Shown: positions 9,833 through 16,829 of the stretch, piece after piece
How positions within the stretch are numbered: position 1 is the first letter of the stretch
Layout of the letters: the number at the start of each line of letters is the position of its first letter
Origin: Bacteroidota bacterium
GTDB taxonomy: Bacteria; Bacteroidota; Bacteroidia; 2-12-FULL-35-15
DNA length: 64,000 nucleotides
Assembly (NCBI GenBank): GCA_947469885.1
Contig: CANIQT010000002.1
Coordinates: 62,001-126,000 of the forward strand
Direction: 5' to 3'
Translations under genes and position numbers: made by a program
Notes under the pieces: generated by a model
The model's database searches: none
What the model saw: the letters and a program-made list of their open reading frames with translations, nothing else
Told to the model about the DNA's origin: nothing

Positions 9833-9896
9833 GGCATAAACAGAAAAAATATACCAATCCTCAAATTTTGAGAGGCATAAACAGAAAAAATATACC
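9833..9896 (+). repeat. 23-bp direct repeat in the leader of a T9SS gene
   Basis: Two identical 23-bp copies lie at 9833-9855 and 9874-9896, start to start 41 bp. Each is preceded by AAATTTT and a short variable stretch. The second copy ends three bases before ATG 9900 and so forms the ribosome-binding region. It looks like a duplicated translation-initiation leader. Confidence 0.7.
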
Positions 9897-9899
9897 TTA

Positions 9900-10823
9900 A
9901 TGAAAAAACTTGTTCCAATTATCATTCTCGTTCTTTTTATAGGTAAGCTACTTGCTCAGCCGGTAATTGCTGATGCCAGTAATTTTCCGTTGCCGGGAGT
10001 TGTTTTTTCGGTAGACCATGTTCAAGACACCTCCGGGATGTCGGTTACAGGAGCAAATAGTATCTGGAGTTTTGATAAAGTAGTTGTTAATAATTTAAGT
10101 ACACTCACCATTCAAGACCCCTCCTCTACTCCATTTTATAGTTCTTATCCAACATCTGATTTTGCTTTTGTTCAAATCTATGCTTCTACTCTTTATGATT
10201 ATTTACTTAATTCGCCAAACAAACTGGAATGTGTTGGCAATGCCATAGATTTGGGAACAGGAGTTGGGCAGGATTTTACACCCGACCCACAAACCTGGTT
10301 TAAATTTCCATTTAATTTTGGAGATACCATCTCCGATTCGTATTACGAAGTGGGAGCAAATGCCGAATCACTATTTTTAACCTATGATGGCTATGGCACG
10401 CTGTATTTGCCAACAATTACTTATTCAAATGTAGTACGAATCAGGATGGATTATTGGTTTGGAACAGAACTAATGTGGTGGAGCACCAATCCGCTTTTTC
10501 CGGTTATGTATTTTAAACGGAACTTACCAACATTGTATGCCTTTACTCCCCAACCGGCCACATCGGTGGATAATGTAAAAGCCGAATCATCTATTTTTAT
10601 TTATCCAAATCCTGGTAATGGAAAATTTACAATAGAAAGAACAAAGAATAAAGTACAAAGTATTAAGATTTATGATGTTTTGGGAGAAGAAATAAATGGA
10701 AATCCTCTAATTGAAAATGGGCAATGGACTTTTGAATTAAAAGATAGCGCAAAAGGGATTTATTTTATTAGTATTTTTGATGAAGAAAAAAATATTGTGA
10801 AAAAGAAAATAATTTTGCAGTAA
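9900..10823 (+). CDS. T9SS-sorted secreted protein of unknown function
   Basis: A 307-residue protein with a signal peptide (ending KLLAQ), a beta-rich body of about 200 residues without a family I recognise, and a T9SS type A sorting domain from about residue 232 (IYPNPGNGKF ... IYDVLGEE ... GIYFISIFD ... KKIILQ). The start codon follows a duplicated 23-bp leader. The next gene, an ECF sigma factor, begins 37 bases downstream on the same strand. It is probably a surface adhesin or enzyme, but nothing in the sequence decides this. Confidence 0.7.
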   Translation: MKKLVPIIILVLFIGKLLAQPVIADASNFPLPGVVFSVDHVQDTSGMSVTGANSIWSFDKVVVNNLSTLTIQDPSSTPFYSSYPTSDFAFVQIYASTLYDYLLNSPNKLECVGNAIDLGTGVGQDFTPDPQTWFKFPFNFGDTISDSYYEVGANAESLFLTYDGYGTLYLPTITYSNVVRIRMDYWFGTELMWWSTNPLFPVMYFKRNLPTLYAFTPQPATSVDNVKAESSIFIYPNPGNGKFTIERTKNKVQSIKIYDVLGEEINGNPLIENGQWTFELKDSAKGIYFISIFDEEKNIVKKKIILQ

Positions 10824-10860
10824 TATTAATTCGGAAAGAATAAAAACCTACCATCAGAAA

Positions 10861-11664
10861 ATGACAACTGAACTCTTTAATAGCGAATTTGAAAGCATTG
10901 CCGGGGAACTCAAATCTTATATTTTAAGAATAACCGCAAGCATTGCCGATGCCGAAGACATTGTTCAAGATACCTATATCAAAGCATCAGAGAAACTACA
11001 TACATTTCGGGGCGAATCGAGTTTAAAAACATGGCTTTTTACAATAGCTTCCAATCTTACAAAAGATAACCTGAGAGCACAAAAGCGTTGGACAGAAAAT
11101 GTAACTGACATAACCAAAGAAGCCGCATTGCTGAACAAACAGTTTTTTCAGGAAGCAATGAACATCCGAACTACCTCACCACAAGGGCAGTTTGAAGTAA
11201 AAGAACACATTGCTTTTTGTTTTACTTGTATCTCCAAATCATTACCTCTCGAACAGCAACTCTGTGTTTTTCTGAAAGAAATATATGAATTCAAAGTTGC
11301 TGAAATATTTGAAATACTTAACACCACCGAAGCAATGGTGAAATATTATTTGCATACAGGAAGAACAAAAATGATGAACATTTTTGAAGGCAGATGCGCA
11401 TTAATTAATAAACAAGGGGCTTGTCATCAATGCTCGGAACTGAATGGAATATTTAATCCGAAACAAAATACGCAACACGAAATTATGAAAATAGAAATGG
11501 CAAGAGAAGCAAATAATAAAGATAAAGAACATTTATTCGACTTGCGAATGTCTATTTTAAAAGAAATTGATCCATTCAAATCAAATGCTTCTGCTCTCCA
11601 ATTGCACCATCTGGAGCACAACCGACAGGTGATGGAAAAATATTTAGAAAAAAAAGCAGTTTAA
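10861..11664 (+). CDS. Cysteine-rich ECF-type sigma factor with C-terminal extension
   Basis: A sigma-70 family protein. The region 2 core lies at about residues 12-75 (DAEDIVQDTYIKASEKLHTF, SLKTWLFTIASNL) and region 4 at about 118-172. Unlike most ECF factors it continues for about 95 residues. It carries two CxxC pairs, C120-FT-C123 inside region 4 and C188-HQ-C191 in the extension, plus C135 and C179. These could bind zinc or sense redox state. No anti-sigma gene is adjacent; three small genes follow on the same strand (SRPBCC, an ABM-like protein and an unknown). Autoregulation through the extension is inference. Confidence 0.75.
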   Translation: MTTELFNSEFESIAGELKSYILRITASIADAEDIVQDTYIKASEKLHTFRGESSLKTWLFTIASNLTKDNLRAQKRWTENVTDITKEAALLNKQFFQEAMNIRTTSPQGQFEVKEHIAFCFTCISKSLPLEQQLCVFLKEIYEFKVAEIFEILNTTEAMVKYYLHTGRTKMMNIFEGRCALINKQGACHQCSELNGIFNPKQNTQHEIMKIEMAREANNKDKEHLFDLRMSILKEIDPFKSNASALQLHHLEHNRQVMEKYLEKKAV

Positions 11665-11739
11665 CCCTATCGTTTTGTTTTGCTCAATCGTCTATAGAGT
11701 ATAAAAGCAAAAACATCATTAACTAAAACAATTGCATTT

Positions 11740-12198
11740 ATGACACAAAACGGAAAAGCAACAACAGTAAGAACAACCTTTACCAGGGCAACTGGTATAA
11801 GTATCGAAATTAAAGCAGATCCAGATGTAGTTTGGGCGTTGTTAACCAAAGCATCTGATTTTCCAAGATGGAATTCAATTGTAACTTCTATTGAAGGAAA
11901 TATAGCATTAGGAGAAACCATAAAATTAAAATCTATACTTGATGCAAAAAGAACATTCAAATTAAAAGTAAAAGAATTTGAACCGGCAAAAAGACTGGCA
12001 TGGGGAGATCCAATGGGCAACAGAATTTACACAATAACGAAAAATCAAAATGGAGGAGTAACATTTACGCTGAACGAAAAAATCGGTGGTCAGCTATTTC
12101 CGTTGTTTGCAAAAATGATTCCTTCGTTCGACCAATCGTTTGAGCAGTTTGCAAGTGATTTGAAAAAAGAATCGGAAATAATAATGAATTCTAAATAA
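11740..12198 (+). CDS. SRPBCC (START/Bet v1-like) domain protein
   Basis: A 152-residue single-domain protein with the helix-grip pattern: IEIKADPDVVWALLTKASDFPRW at the N-terminus, strands through the middle, and a long final helix (FDQSFEQFASDLKKE). It has no signal peptide. The family binds hydrophobic ligands and includes polyketide cyclases and AHSA1-like proteins; the ligand is unknown. It follows the cysteine-rich sigma gene by 75 bases and precedes the next gene by 8, so it is likely part of that operon. Confidence 0.8.
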   Translation: MTQNGKATTVRTTFTRATGISIEIKADPDVVWALLTKASDFPRWNSIVTSIEGNIALGETIKLKSILDAKRTFKLKVKEFEPAKRLAWGDPMGNRIYTITKNQNGGVTFTLNEKIGGQLFPLFAKMIPSFDQSFEQFASDLKKESEIIMNSK

Positions 12199-12206
12199 AA
12201 ACAAAA

Positions 12207-12518
12207 ATGAAAATTGTAAAAGTAACCTACACCACCAAAGCGGAGTATGTAGAGCAAAACCAGGAGAACATTAAAACGGTAATGAATGATTTGCAGAAAC
12301 TAAACAATCAGGGCATCAATTATAATTCATGTTTGAGTGCCGATGGAAAAACATTTACTCATACTGCTTTTTTAAAATCTGTTGAGGATGAACAGGTATT
12401 ATTAACGCTTCCTTCATTTAAAGTTTTTCAGGAACAATTGAGAGAAAGTGGTCTGGAATCACCACCAAAACAGGAACTACTGACATTAGTAGGTTCATCA
12501 CAAAATATGTTTAACTAA
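12207..12518 (+). CDS. Small ABM-like (dimeric alpha-beta barrel) protein
   Basis: A 103-residue cytoplasmic protein whose pattern (KIVKVTYTTKAEYVEQNQ, a helix, SADGKTFTHTAFL, LPSFKVFQEQL) resembles antibiotic-biosynthesis monooxygenase/EthD-like ferredoxin folds. Confidence in the family is limited. It lies 8 bases after the SRPBCC gene and 13 before the next, in the operon headed by the sigma factor. SRPBCC and ABM-type proteins often sit together in small-molecule modification loci, but no biosynthetic gene is present here. Confidence 0.55.
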   Translation: MKIVKVTYTTKAEYVEQNQENIKTVMNDLQKLNNQGINYNSCLSADGKTFTHTAFLKSVEDEQVLLTLPSFKVFQEQLRESGLESPPKQELLTLVGSSQNMFN

Positions 12519-12531
12519 TAACTGTTTCAAG

Positions 12532-12930
12532 ATGAAAAACAAAATAGGAACAAAAGAAAAACCATTGTTGTTGAAAACACCACCCTTGTCATCAGAATAC
12601 ACAATGCACGTGGATATAAAAGATGGAAAAGACATTTTAGTTTGCACAGTTGGTAAAACTGTTTTGCATTACGATTATCGCTGCCTTACCGATTTGCATA
12701 CGATGCTCAAGAAGCATGGCGACTGGATGGAACTTGGAAGTGCAGACGAACAGAAACCAGCAAAAGAAGGAACAGTGGAAGCTTGGGGACGCTCAGAGAA
12801 AAACCCTGTAGGCGGTTGGTATGGATTGAAGAAAGGACTTCGCTGTCGTTTCGGAATGTACATCCCACCTTTGATGGAAGTATTAGGGCTAGCAGAAGTA
12901 ACACATAAAGCAAAAGGAAATAAAATCTAG
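12532..12930 (+). CDS. Conserved hypothetical protein, last gene of the sigma operon
   Basis: A 132-residue soluble protein with no family that I can name securely. It has a charged, Trp- and Gly-rich second half (DWMELGSADEQ, WGRSEKNPVGGWYGLKKG) and no signal peptide or membrane segment. It closes the four-gene group beginning at 10861; a strong terminator follows 34 bases after the stop. Co-transcription with the ECF sigma factor suggests that it belongs to the regulon that factor controls. Confidence 0.6.
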   Translation: MKNKIGTKEKPLLLKTPPLSSEYTMHVDIKDGKDILVCTVGKTVLHYDYRCLTDLHTMLKKHGDWMELGSADEQKPAKEGTVEAWGRSEKNPVGGWYGLKKGLRCRFGMYIPPLMEVLGLAEVTHKAKGNKI

Positions 12931-12963
12931 GCAAAGTAATTGGTCATACAATTTAACATTAAT

Positions 12964-13008
12964 GAGCAATAAAAAACTCCCTGCTTGGCAGGGAGTTTTT
13001 TATTGCTC
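12964..13008. terminator. Perfect 21-bp-arm bidirectional terminator
   Basis: Arms 12964-12984 and 12988-13008 are exact inverse complements around a 3-base loop. An A-run in the left arm and a T-run in the right make it work in either direction. It ends the sigma-factor operon. Confidence 0.9.
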
Positions 13009-13027
13009 TTAAATTGGCATTTGTCTA

Positions 13028-13068
13028 ATTTAGTTTTGTTAGTACAAATTATATATCTAATTTTATCC
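13028..13068 (+). promoter_or_regulatory. Duplicated 41-bp promoter/leader, copy A
   Basis: This stretch matches 13310-13350 at about 33 of 41 positions without gaps. The shared core is TTATATATCTAATTT. Copy A ends 21 bases before ATG 13090 and copy B 24 bases before ATG 13375. The constant position relative to the start codon suggests a common promoter or regulator site. Confidence 0.6.
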
Positions 13069-13089
13069 AATAAATAAATAAAGGAAATT

Positions 13090-13290
13090 ATGACTAAAAC
13101 ATTTACACGAATTGTCGTTATTGCAATAATTGCAACACTTGGATTTTCCTCTTGCAAAAAAAATTATACCTGCGCCTGTACCACCACTGCTGGAAGTGCT
13201 TATAATTCTGAAATAAAAACAACAAAGAAAAAAGCTGAAGCTTTTTGTTCCGACCAACAAACAAGTACAAGGACGTGTGTTTTAAAGTAA
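13090..13290 (+). CDS. Small cysteine-containing lipoprotein
   Basis: A 66-residue protein with a lipoprotein signal (lipobox GFSSC, Cys22) and four further cysteines (YTCAC, AFC, TRTC) in the 44-residue mature part. These could form two disulfides. Small lipoproteins opening CKKNYTC and ending in a Lys/Ala-rich helix are common in the phylum and have no assigned role. Its promoter region is duplicated in front of the next gene, so the two are probably expressed under the same conditions. Confidence 0.7.
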   Translation: MTKTFTRIVVIAIIATLGFSSCKKNYTCACTTTAGSAYNSEIKTTKKKAEAFCSDQQTSTRTCVLK

Positions 13291-13309
13291 TCTATTTTTC
13301 CTTCGTTTC

Positions 13310-13350
13310 ATTTATTTTCGTCAAAACAATTTATATATCTAATTTAATCG
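13310..13350 (+). promoter_or_regulatory. Duplicated 41-bp promoter/leader, copy B
   Basis: Second copy of the element at 13028-13068, placed just upstream of the deiminase-like gene. Differences between the copies are scattered substitutions with no indels. Confidence 0.6.
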
Positions 13351-13374
13351 AATTAAATTTATTAATCAAAAAGC

Positions 13375-15204
13375 ATGAATAAAATTACTACTAACATTTT
13401 TCTTTTTGCAACAACTGCAATACTAAGCCTTTCGACAACAAATACAAAAGCACAAACCGATTTGCCTGTTGGTTTTTCGAAAGAAGAAATAGAACTGATG
13501 AAAAGTCCTGATTGGCAAGCTCCCAATTATGCCGATGAAAAAAGTATAACTACTCCCCCATCTGGACCATTACGCTCGATGGCACAATGGGAAGAAGTGA
13601 AGGAAGTATTGATTACCTGGACAAGCTATACTTCTGTTTTGAAAGAGATTGTCCGTTCGGTAGCACCTGAAACTAAGGTATTAATTGTTTGTACAGGAGT
13701 ATCAAGTAATGACTCAACTTCAATTAAAAATTATTTATCTGCCACCCAAGTGATAAATTCAGTAACATATCCCCCTGTTCCAACAAACACAATTGCAAAT
13801 GTTGGCTTTATTTATGCCCCTTACAATAGTGTATGGATGCGCGATTACGGTCCTAATGCGGTTTATGTAAACGATGTAGATTCATTGGTGTTGGTGGATT
13901 GGAAATACAACCGCCCTACCCGTCCGAAAGATGATACTGTGCCTCGCTCTGTAGGTAGAAAGTTAAATTTAAAAGTATACGAAACATCAGCAGCTGGTGT
14001 TAATTACCTTGTAAATACAGGAGGTAACTGGATGAGTGACGGATTGGGAACTTCTTTTCATTCGGAATTAATAGAGCAGGATAATCCCGCATTAACAGTT
14101 CCTCAAATTGATACCATCTTGAGCCATTATCATGGAATTACCCGCTCCATCAAAATGCCGGTGTTGCCGTTTGATGGCATTCATCATATAGATATGCACA
14201 TAAAATTATTGAACGAAGAAACCTTGTTGGTGGGAGAATATCCGACAGGTACTGCTGATGGTCCGCAGATAGAAGCAAATTTGCAATACATCCTTTCTAA
14301 TTTTAATTCTGTGTTTGGCACTCCTTATAAAGTAGTTCGTATTCCTCAACCACCAGACCCTGTGAACGGATATACCTATCCCGATAATGGAGGATATTAT
14401 TTGACTTACACAAATGCTACCATTGTAAATAAAACGGTAATTGTTCCACAGTACTATAATTTTGTTTCTTACGATTCAACGGCATTGCGCATTTGGCGTG
14501 GGGCAATGCCTGGCTATAATGTGGTAGGTATAAATTCTTCATCTACCATTTCGGCAAGTGGCTCGCTTCATTGTATTACTCATGAAATAGGTCCGAACGA
14601 CCCGTTGCTCATTGTTCATCAAAATTTGCCAAACACTACCAATACAACAGTTCCATATCAGGTGGATGCGAGAATACAACACCGCACCGGAATTCAGTAT
14701 GCCACTTTATATTATACTAATGATACAACACTTGGATTTGCTAACATTCCTATGACATTAACCAATGCCACCTTAAACACCTGGACAGGTTTTATTCCTG
14801 CATATCCTTCCGGAACAAATGTGTTTTATTATATAAAAGCACATGCAAATTCAGGCAAAGAACAGTTACGCCCAATGCCTGCCCCTCATGGTGATTTTAA
14901 TTTTTGGGTTCAGGGAACAACAGGAATTAGTACGAATGAAGCAGTAATTTCTTTTATGAAAGATGCTTATCCTAATCCATCACATGGCATTACCTGCATC
15001 CCTGTTTCAATTGCAAAAAACACAAAAGGAAGTATTAAACTTTATGATATTCTTGGAAATATTGTAGAAGTTATTTATGAAGGTGAGATGAATGCTGGAG
15101 ATAAAAATTATTTCATCAATAGTACCAACATTGCTGCGGGAGCTTATTTTATAGCTGTTGAAACACCGGAAGTAAAACTAACTCAGAAATTAATGGTTAG
15201 ATAG
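13375..15204 (+). CDS. Secreted agmatine/peptidylarginine deiminase-like enzyme with T9SS signal
   Basis: A 609-residue protein with a signal peptide (ending TKAQ), a guanidino-modifying-enzyme domain from about residue 62 to 410, a beta-rich segment, and a T9SS sorting domain (YPNPSHG ... KLYDILGN ... AAGAYFIAVE ... KLMVR). The catalytic set of the family is present: D157 (WMRDYGP), H271-x-D273 (HHIDMH) and C400 (SLHCITHE). An Arg pair (R180, R183 in YNRPTRPKDD) sits where, as I recall, Porphyromonas peptidylarginine deiminase has its substrate-binding arginines. Agmatine deiminases are normally cytoplasmic, so export favours peptide or free arginine as substrate. Confidence 0.85.
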   Translation: MNKITTNIFLFATTAILSLSTTNTKAQTDLPVGFSKEEIELMKSPDWQAPNYADEKSITTPPSGPLRSMAQWEEVKEVLITWTSYTSVLKEIVRSVAPETKVLIVCTGVSSNDSTSIKNYLSATQVINSVTYPPVPTNTIANVGFIYAPYNSVWMRDYGPNAVYVNDVDSLVLVDWKYNRPTRPKDDTVPRSVGRKLNLKVYETSAAGVNYLVNTGGNWMSDGLGTSFHSELIEQDNPALTVPQIDTILSHYHGITRSIKMPVLPFDGIHHIDMHIKLLNEETLLVGEYPTGTADGPQIEANLQYILSNFNSVFGTPYKVVRIPQPPDPVNGYTYPDNGGYYLTYTNATIVNKTVIVPQYYNFVSYDSTALRIWRGAMPGYNVVGINSSSTISASGSLHCITHEIGPNDPLLIVHQNLPNTTNTTVPYQVDARIQHRTGIQYATLYYTNDTTLGFANIPMTLTNATLNTWTGFIPAYPSGTNVFYYIKAHANSGKEQLRPMPAPHGDFNFWVQGTTGISTNEAVISFMKDAYPNPSHGITCIPVSIAKNTKGSIKLYDILGNIVEVIYEGEMNAGDKNYFINSTNIAAGAYFIAVETPEVKLTQKLMVR

Positions 15205-15218
15205 AGAATAGATTATTA

Positions 15219-15268
15219 CAAAATAAAAAGAGCGCAACTGTGATAATAGTTGCGCTCTTTTTATTTTG
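15219..15268. terminator. Perfect 21-bp-arm bidirectional terminator
   Basis: Arms 15219-15239 and 15248-15268 are exact inverse complements with an 8-base loop. It lies between the convergent deiminase and NYN genes and can serve both. Confidence 0.9.
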
Positions 15269-15280
15269 TAATTGTTATAA

Positions 15281-16054
15281 CTATTTTGTTCTAACATAAA
15301 AATGTGAAATATTATTTTTGCCTGTTGGTCGCTCATCAATTTCTATTTCTTTAATTGTTTTAATTACATCGAGTAATTTTTTGTAACCATAATTTCTTGG
15401 GTCAAAGTCGGGTTGTTTTTTAATTATCAAACTGCCCAATGCACCAAGAAAAACCCATCCGCTTTCTTCATCAGAAATGTCGTTAATGCTATCTGAAATT
15501 AATTTAATAAGTTCTCTGTCAATAGTAGCAACTGCAGAAACAGAAACTAATACAGGAGTTTTCTTTATAGGTTCTTTTGATGTAGTTTTCGAAACAATGA
15601 TTTCTTTTACTTCTTTCTTCAAAATTTCTATGTAAATAAATTTATTACAGGCTGCAATAAAAGCGTAAGGTGTTTTCTTCTCTCCTATACCAACCACTTT
15701 CATTCCTGCTTCACGAAGGCGGGTAGCCAATCTAGTAAAATCACTATCGCTCGACACAATACAAAATCCATCCACACCACCGGTGTAAAGTATATCCATT
15801 GCGTCAATAATCAAAGCCGAATCGCTTGAATTTTTCCCTGAAGTATAACTGTATTGCTGTACAGGAGTAATAGCATTTTGAAGTAATACTGTTTTCCACC
15901 CGGATAAAGTAGGTGCCGTCCAGTCGCCATAAATCCGCTTGAAAGTTGGCGTTCCGTATTTAGTAATTTCTTCCAGCATTCCTTTTACATTTGAATATGG
16001 AACGTTATCAGCATCTATCAATACAGCTAATTTTAATTCTTTTGTTGTTTCCAT
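15281..16054 (-). CDS. NYN (PIN-like) nuclease with C-terminal LOTUS/OST-HTH domain
   Basis: A 257-residue protein. An N-terminal NYN domain (about residues 8-150) shows the family acidic residues in LIDADNVP, SSDSALIIDAMD and IVSSDSDF. The C-terminal part (about 175-257: SGWVFLGALGSLIIKKQ, DFDPRNYGYKKLLDVI) matches the LOTUS/OST-HTH fold, an RNA-binding module shared with eukaryotic germ-granule proteins. NYN domains are metal-dependent RNases, so this is probably an RNA-cleaving or RNA-processing enzyme. It stands alone, facing the deiminase gene across a shared terminator. Confidence 0.85.
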   Translation of the reverse strand: METTKELKLAVLIDADNVPYSNVKGMLEEITKYGTPTFKRIYGDWTAPTLSGWKTVLLQNAITPVQQYSYTSGKNSSDSALIIDAMDILYTGGVDGFCIVSSDSDFTRLATRLREAGMKVVGIGEKKTPYAFIAACNKFIYIEILKKEVKEIIVSKTTSKEPIKKTPVLVSVSAVATIDRELIKLISDSINDISDEESGWVFLGALGSLIIKKQPDFDPRNYGYKKLLDVIKTIKEIEIDERPTGKNNISHFYVRTK

Positions 16055-16114
16055 TTAATTTTAATTTAAATACAAAAGTAGGAAGAAAGATTGGCAATGT
16101 TAACAAATAAAAAA

Positions 16115-16138
16115 GGAGCGCTGATATTATCAGGCTCC
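16115..16138 (-). terminator. Terminator downstream of the DUF4476 gene
   Basis: A hairpin GGAGC-g-CTGAT / ATCAG-GCTCC with one bulged base and a 3-base loop is followed on the minus strand by a T-run (complement of 16105-16114). Confidence 0.7.
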
Positions 16139-16165
16139 CTTTTCACACTAACCACAAACCAAACT

Positions 16166-16711
16166 TTAATTATATGATGTATATTGATTCAATTCATAAA
16201 TGGAAGATTCAAAAGTAAAAGCATCGTTGAGCTTATAATAATTTTGTTTGTCCATTACGTGTCTCCACGAATATTTTGCAAGTGACATACGTGTGCTTTC
16301 AAAACTCATCACTTCCATCAGTTGTTTTACCTGATAACAAAGTAACCGGTTGCTACCAACAATTTGTTGTGCCATTATTAATCTTGTTTCGTCAAATCCT
16401 TTTGAAGCAATGGATTGTTTTGCACATTCAAATTCCCTTTCACTCATAGGACGAACATAATTATTATCGTTGCAATTATCCTGATTACATGAAGTTGAAT
16501 TATTCCAGTTATTATTTTGATTATAATAATTATTAGGATGATGGTTTCCGTGATGCCCAGTTGTTACTGTATAATAAGGATTGTAATAACCTCCACCATA
16601 AACTACATAAGAAGTTGATTGTTGATAATAACCATTAGAGTTACCATGTTGTGCAAAAGTGCTTACCATAAGCACCATCATTGCTGCGATTGTAAGTGAA
16701 AACTTTTTCAT
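16166..16711 (-). CDS. DUF4476 domain protein, exported
   Basis: A 181-residue protein with a signal peptide (ending STFAQ) and a low-complexity Tyr/Asn/His/Gly-rich stretch (about residues 22-85). A helical C-terminal domain (SEREFECAKQSIASKGFDE, LMEVMSFESTRMSLAKYSW) matches DUF4476 as I remember it. The function of the domain is unknown. The His-rich linker (HHGNHHPN) could bind metal, but this is speculative. It is a single gene with its own terminator. Confidence 0.75.
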   Translation of the reverse strand: MKKFSLTIAAMMVLMVSTFAQHGNSNGYYQQSTSYVVYGGGYYNPYYTVTTGHHGNHHPNNYYNQNNNWNNSTSCNQDNCNDNNYVRPMSEREFECAKQSIASKGFDETRLIMAQQIVGSNRLLCYQVKQLMEVMSFESTRMSLAKYSWRHVMDKQNYYKLNDAFTFESSIYELNQYTSYN

Positions 16712-16767
16712 AATTTCAAATTTTAAATTGTTATGTTAGAGTAAATACAATTGCTATGCCAAAACAT

Positions 16768-16802
16768 AAATTTGGAATTCAAAATTTGAAATTCGGAATT
16801 CC
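16768..16802. repeat. Heptad array (5 units) overlapping a promoter
   Basis: Five consecutive 7-bp words, AAATTTG GAATTCA, then AAATTTG AAATTCG, then GAATTCC. The third word supplies the TTTG (-33) of the promoter of the next gene. Confidence 0.7.
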
Positions 16803-16818
16803 TTTTATGATAACTTTG
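16785..16818 (+). promoter_or_regulatory. Bacteroidota promoter of the saccharopine dehydrogenase family gene
   Basis: TTTG at 16785-16788 and TAACTTTG at 16811-16818 are separated by 22 bases, within the known spacing. The predicted transcript would begin around 16825, leaving only a few bases before ATG 16830. ATG 16839 may therefore be the real start. Confidence 0.7.
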
Positions 16819-16829
16819 CACACAAATAA

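Noticed and set aside
9833..9896. Possible CRISPR fragment because of two identical 23-bp units
   Set aside because: Only two units, with an 18-bp interval that itself repeats in part, and no cas genes. It is a leader duplication.
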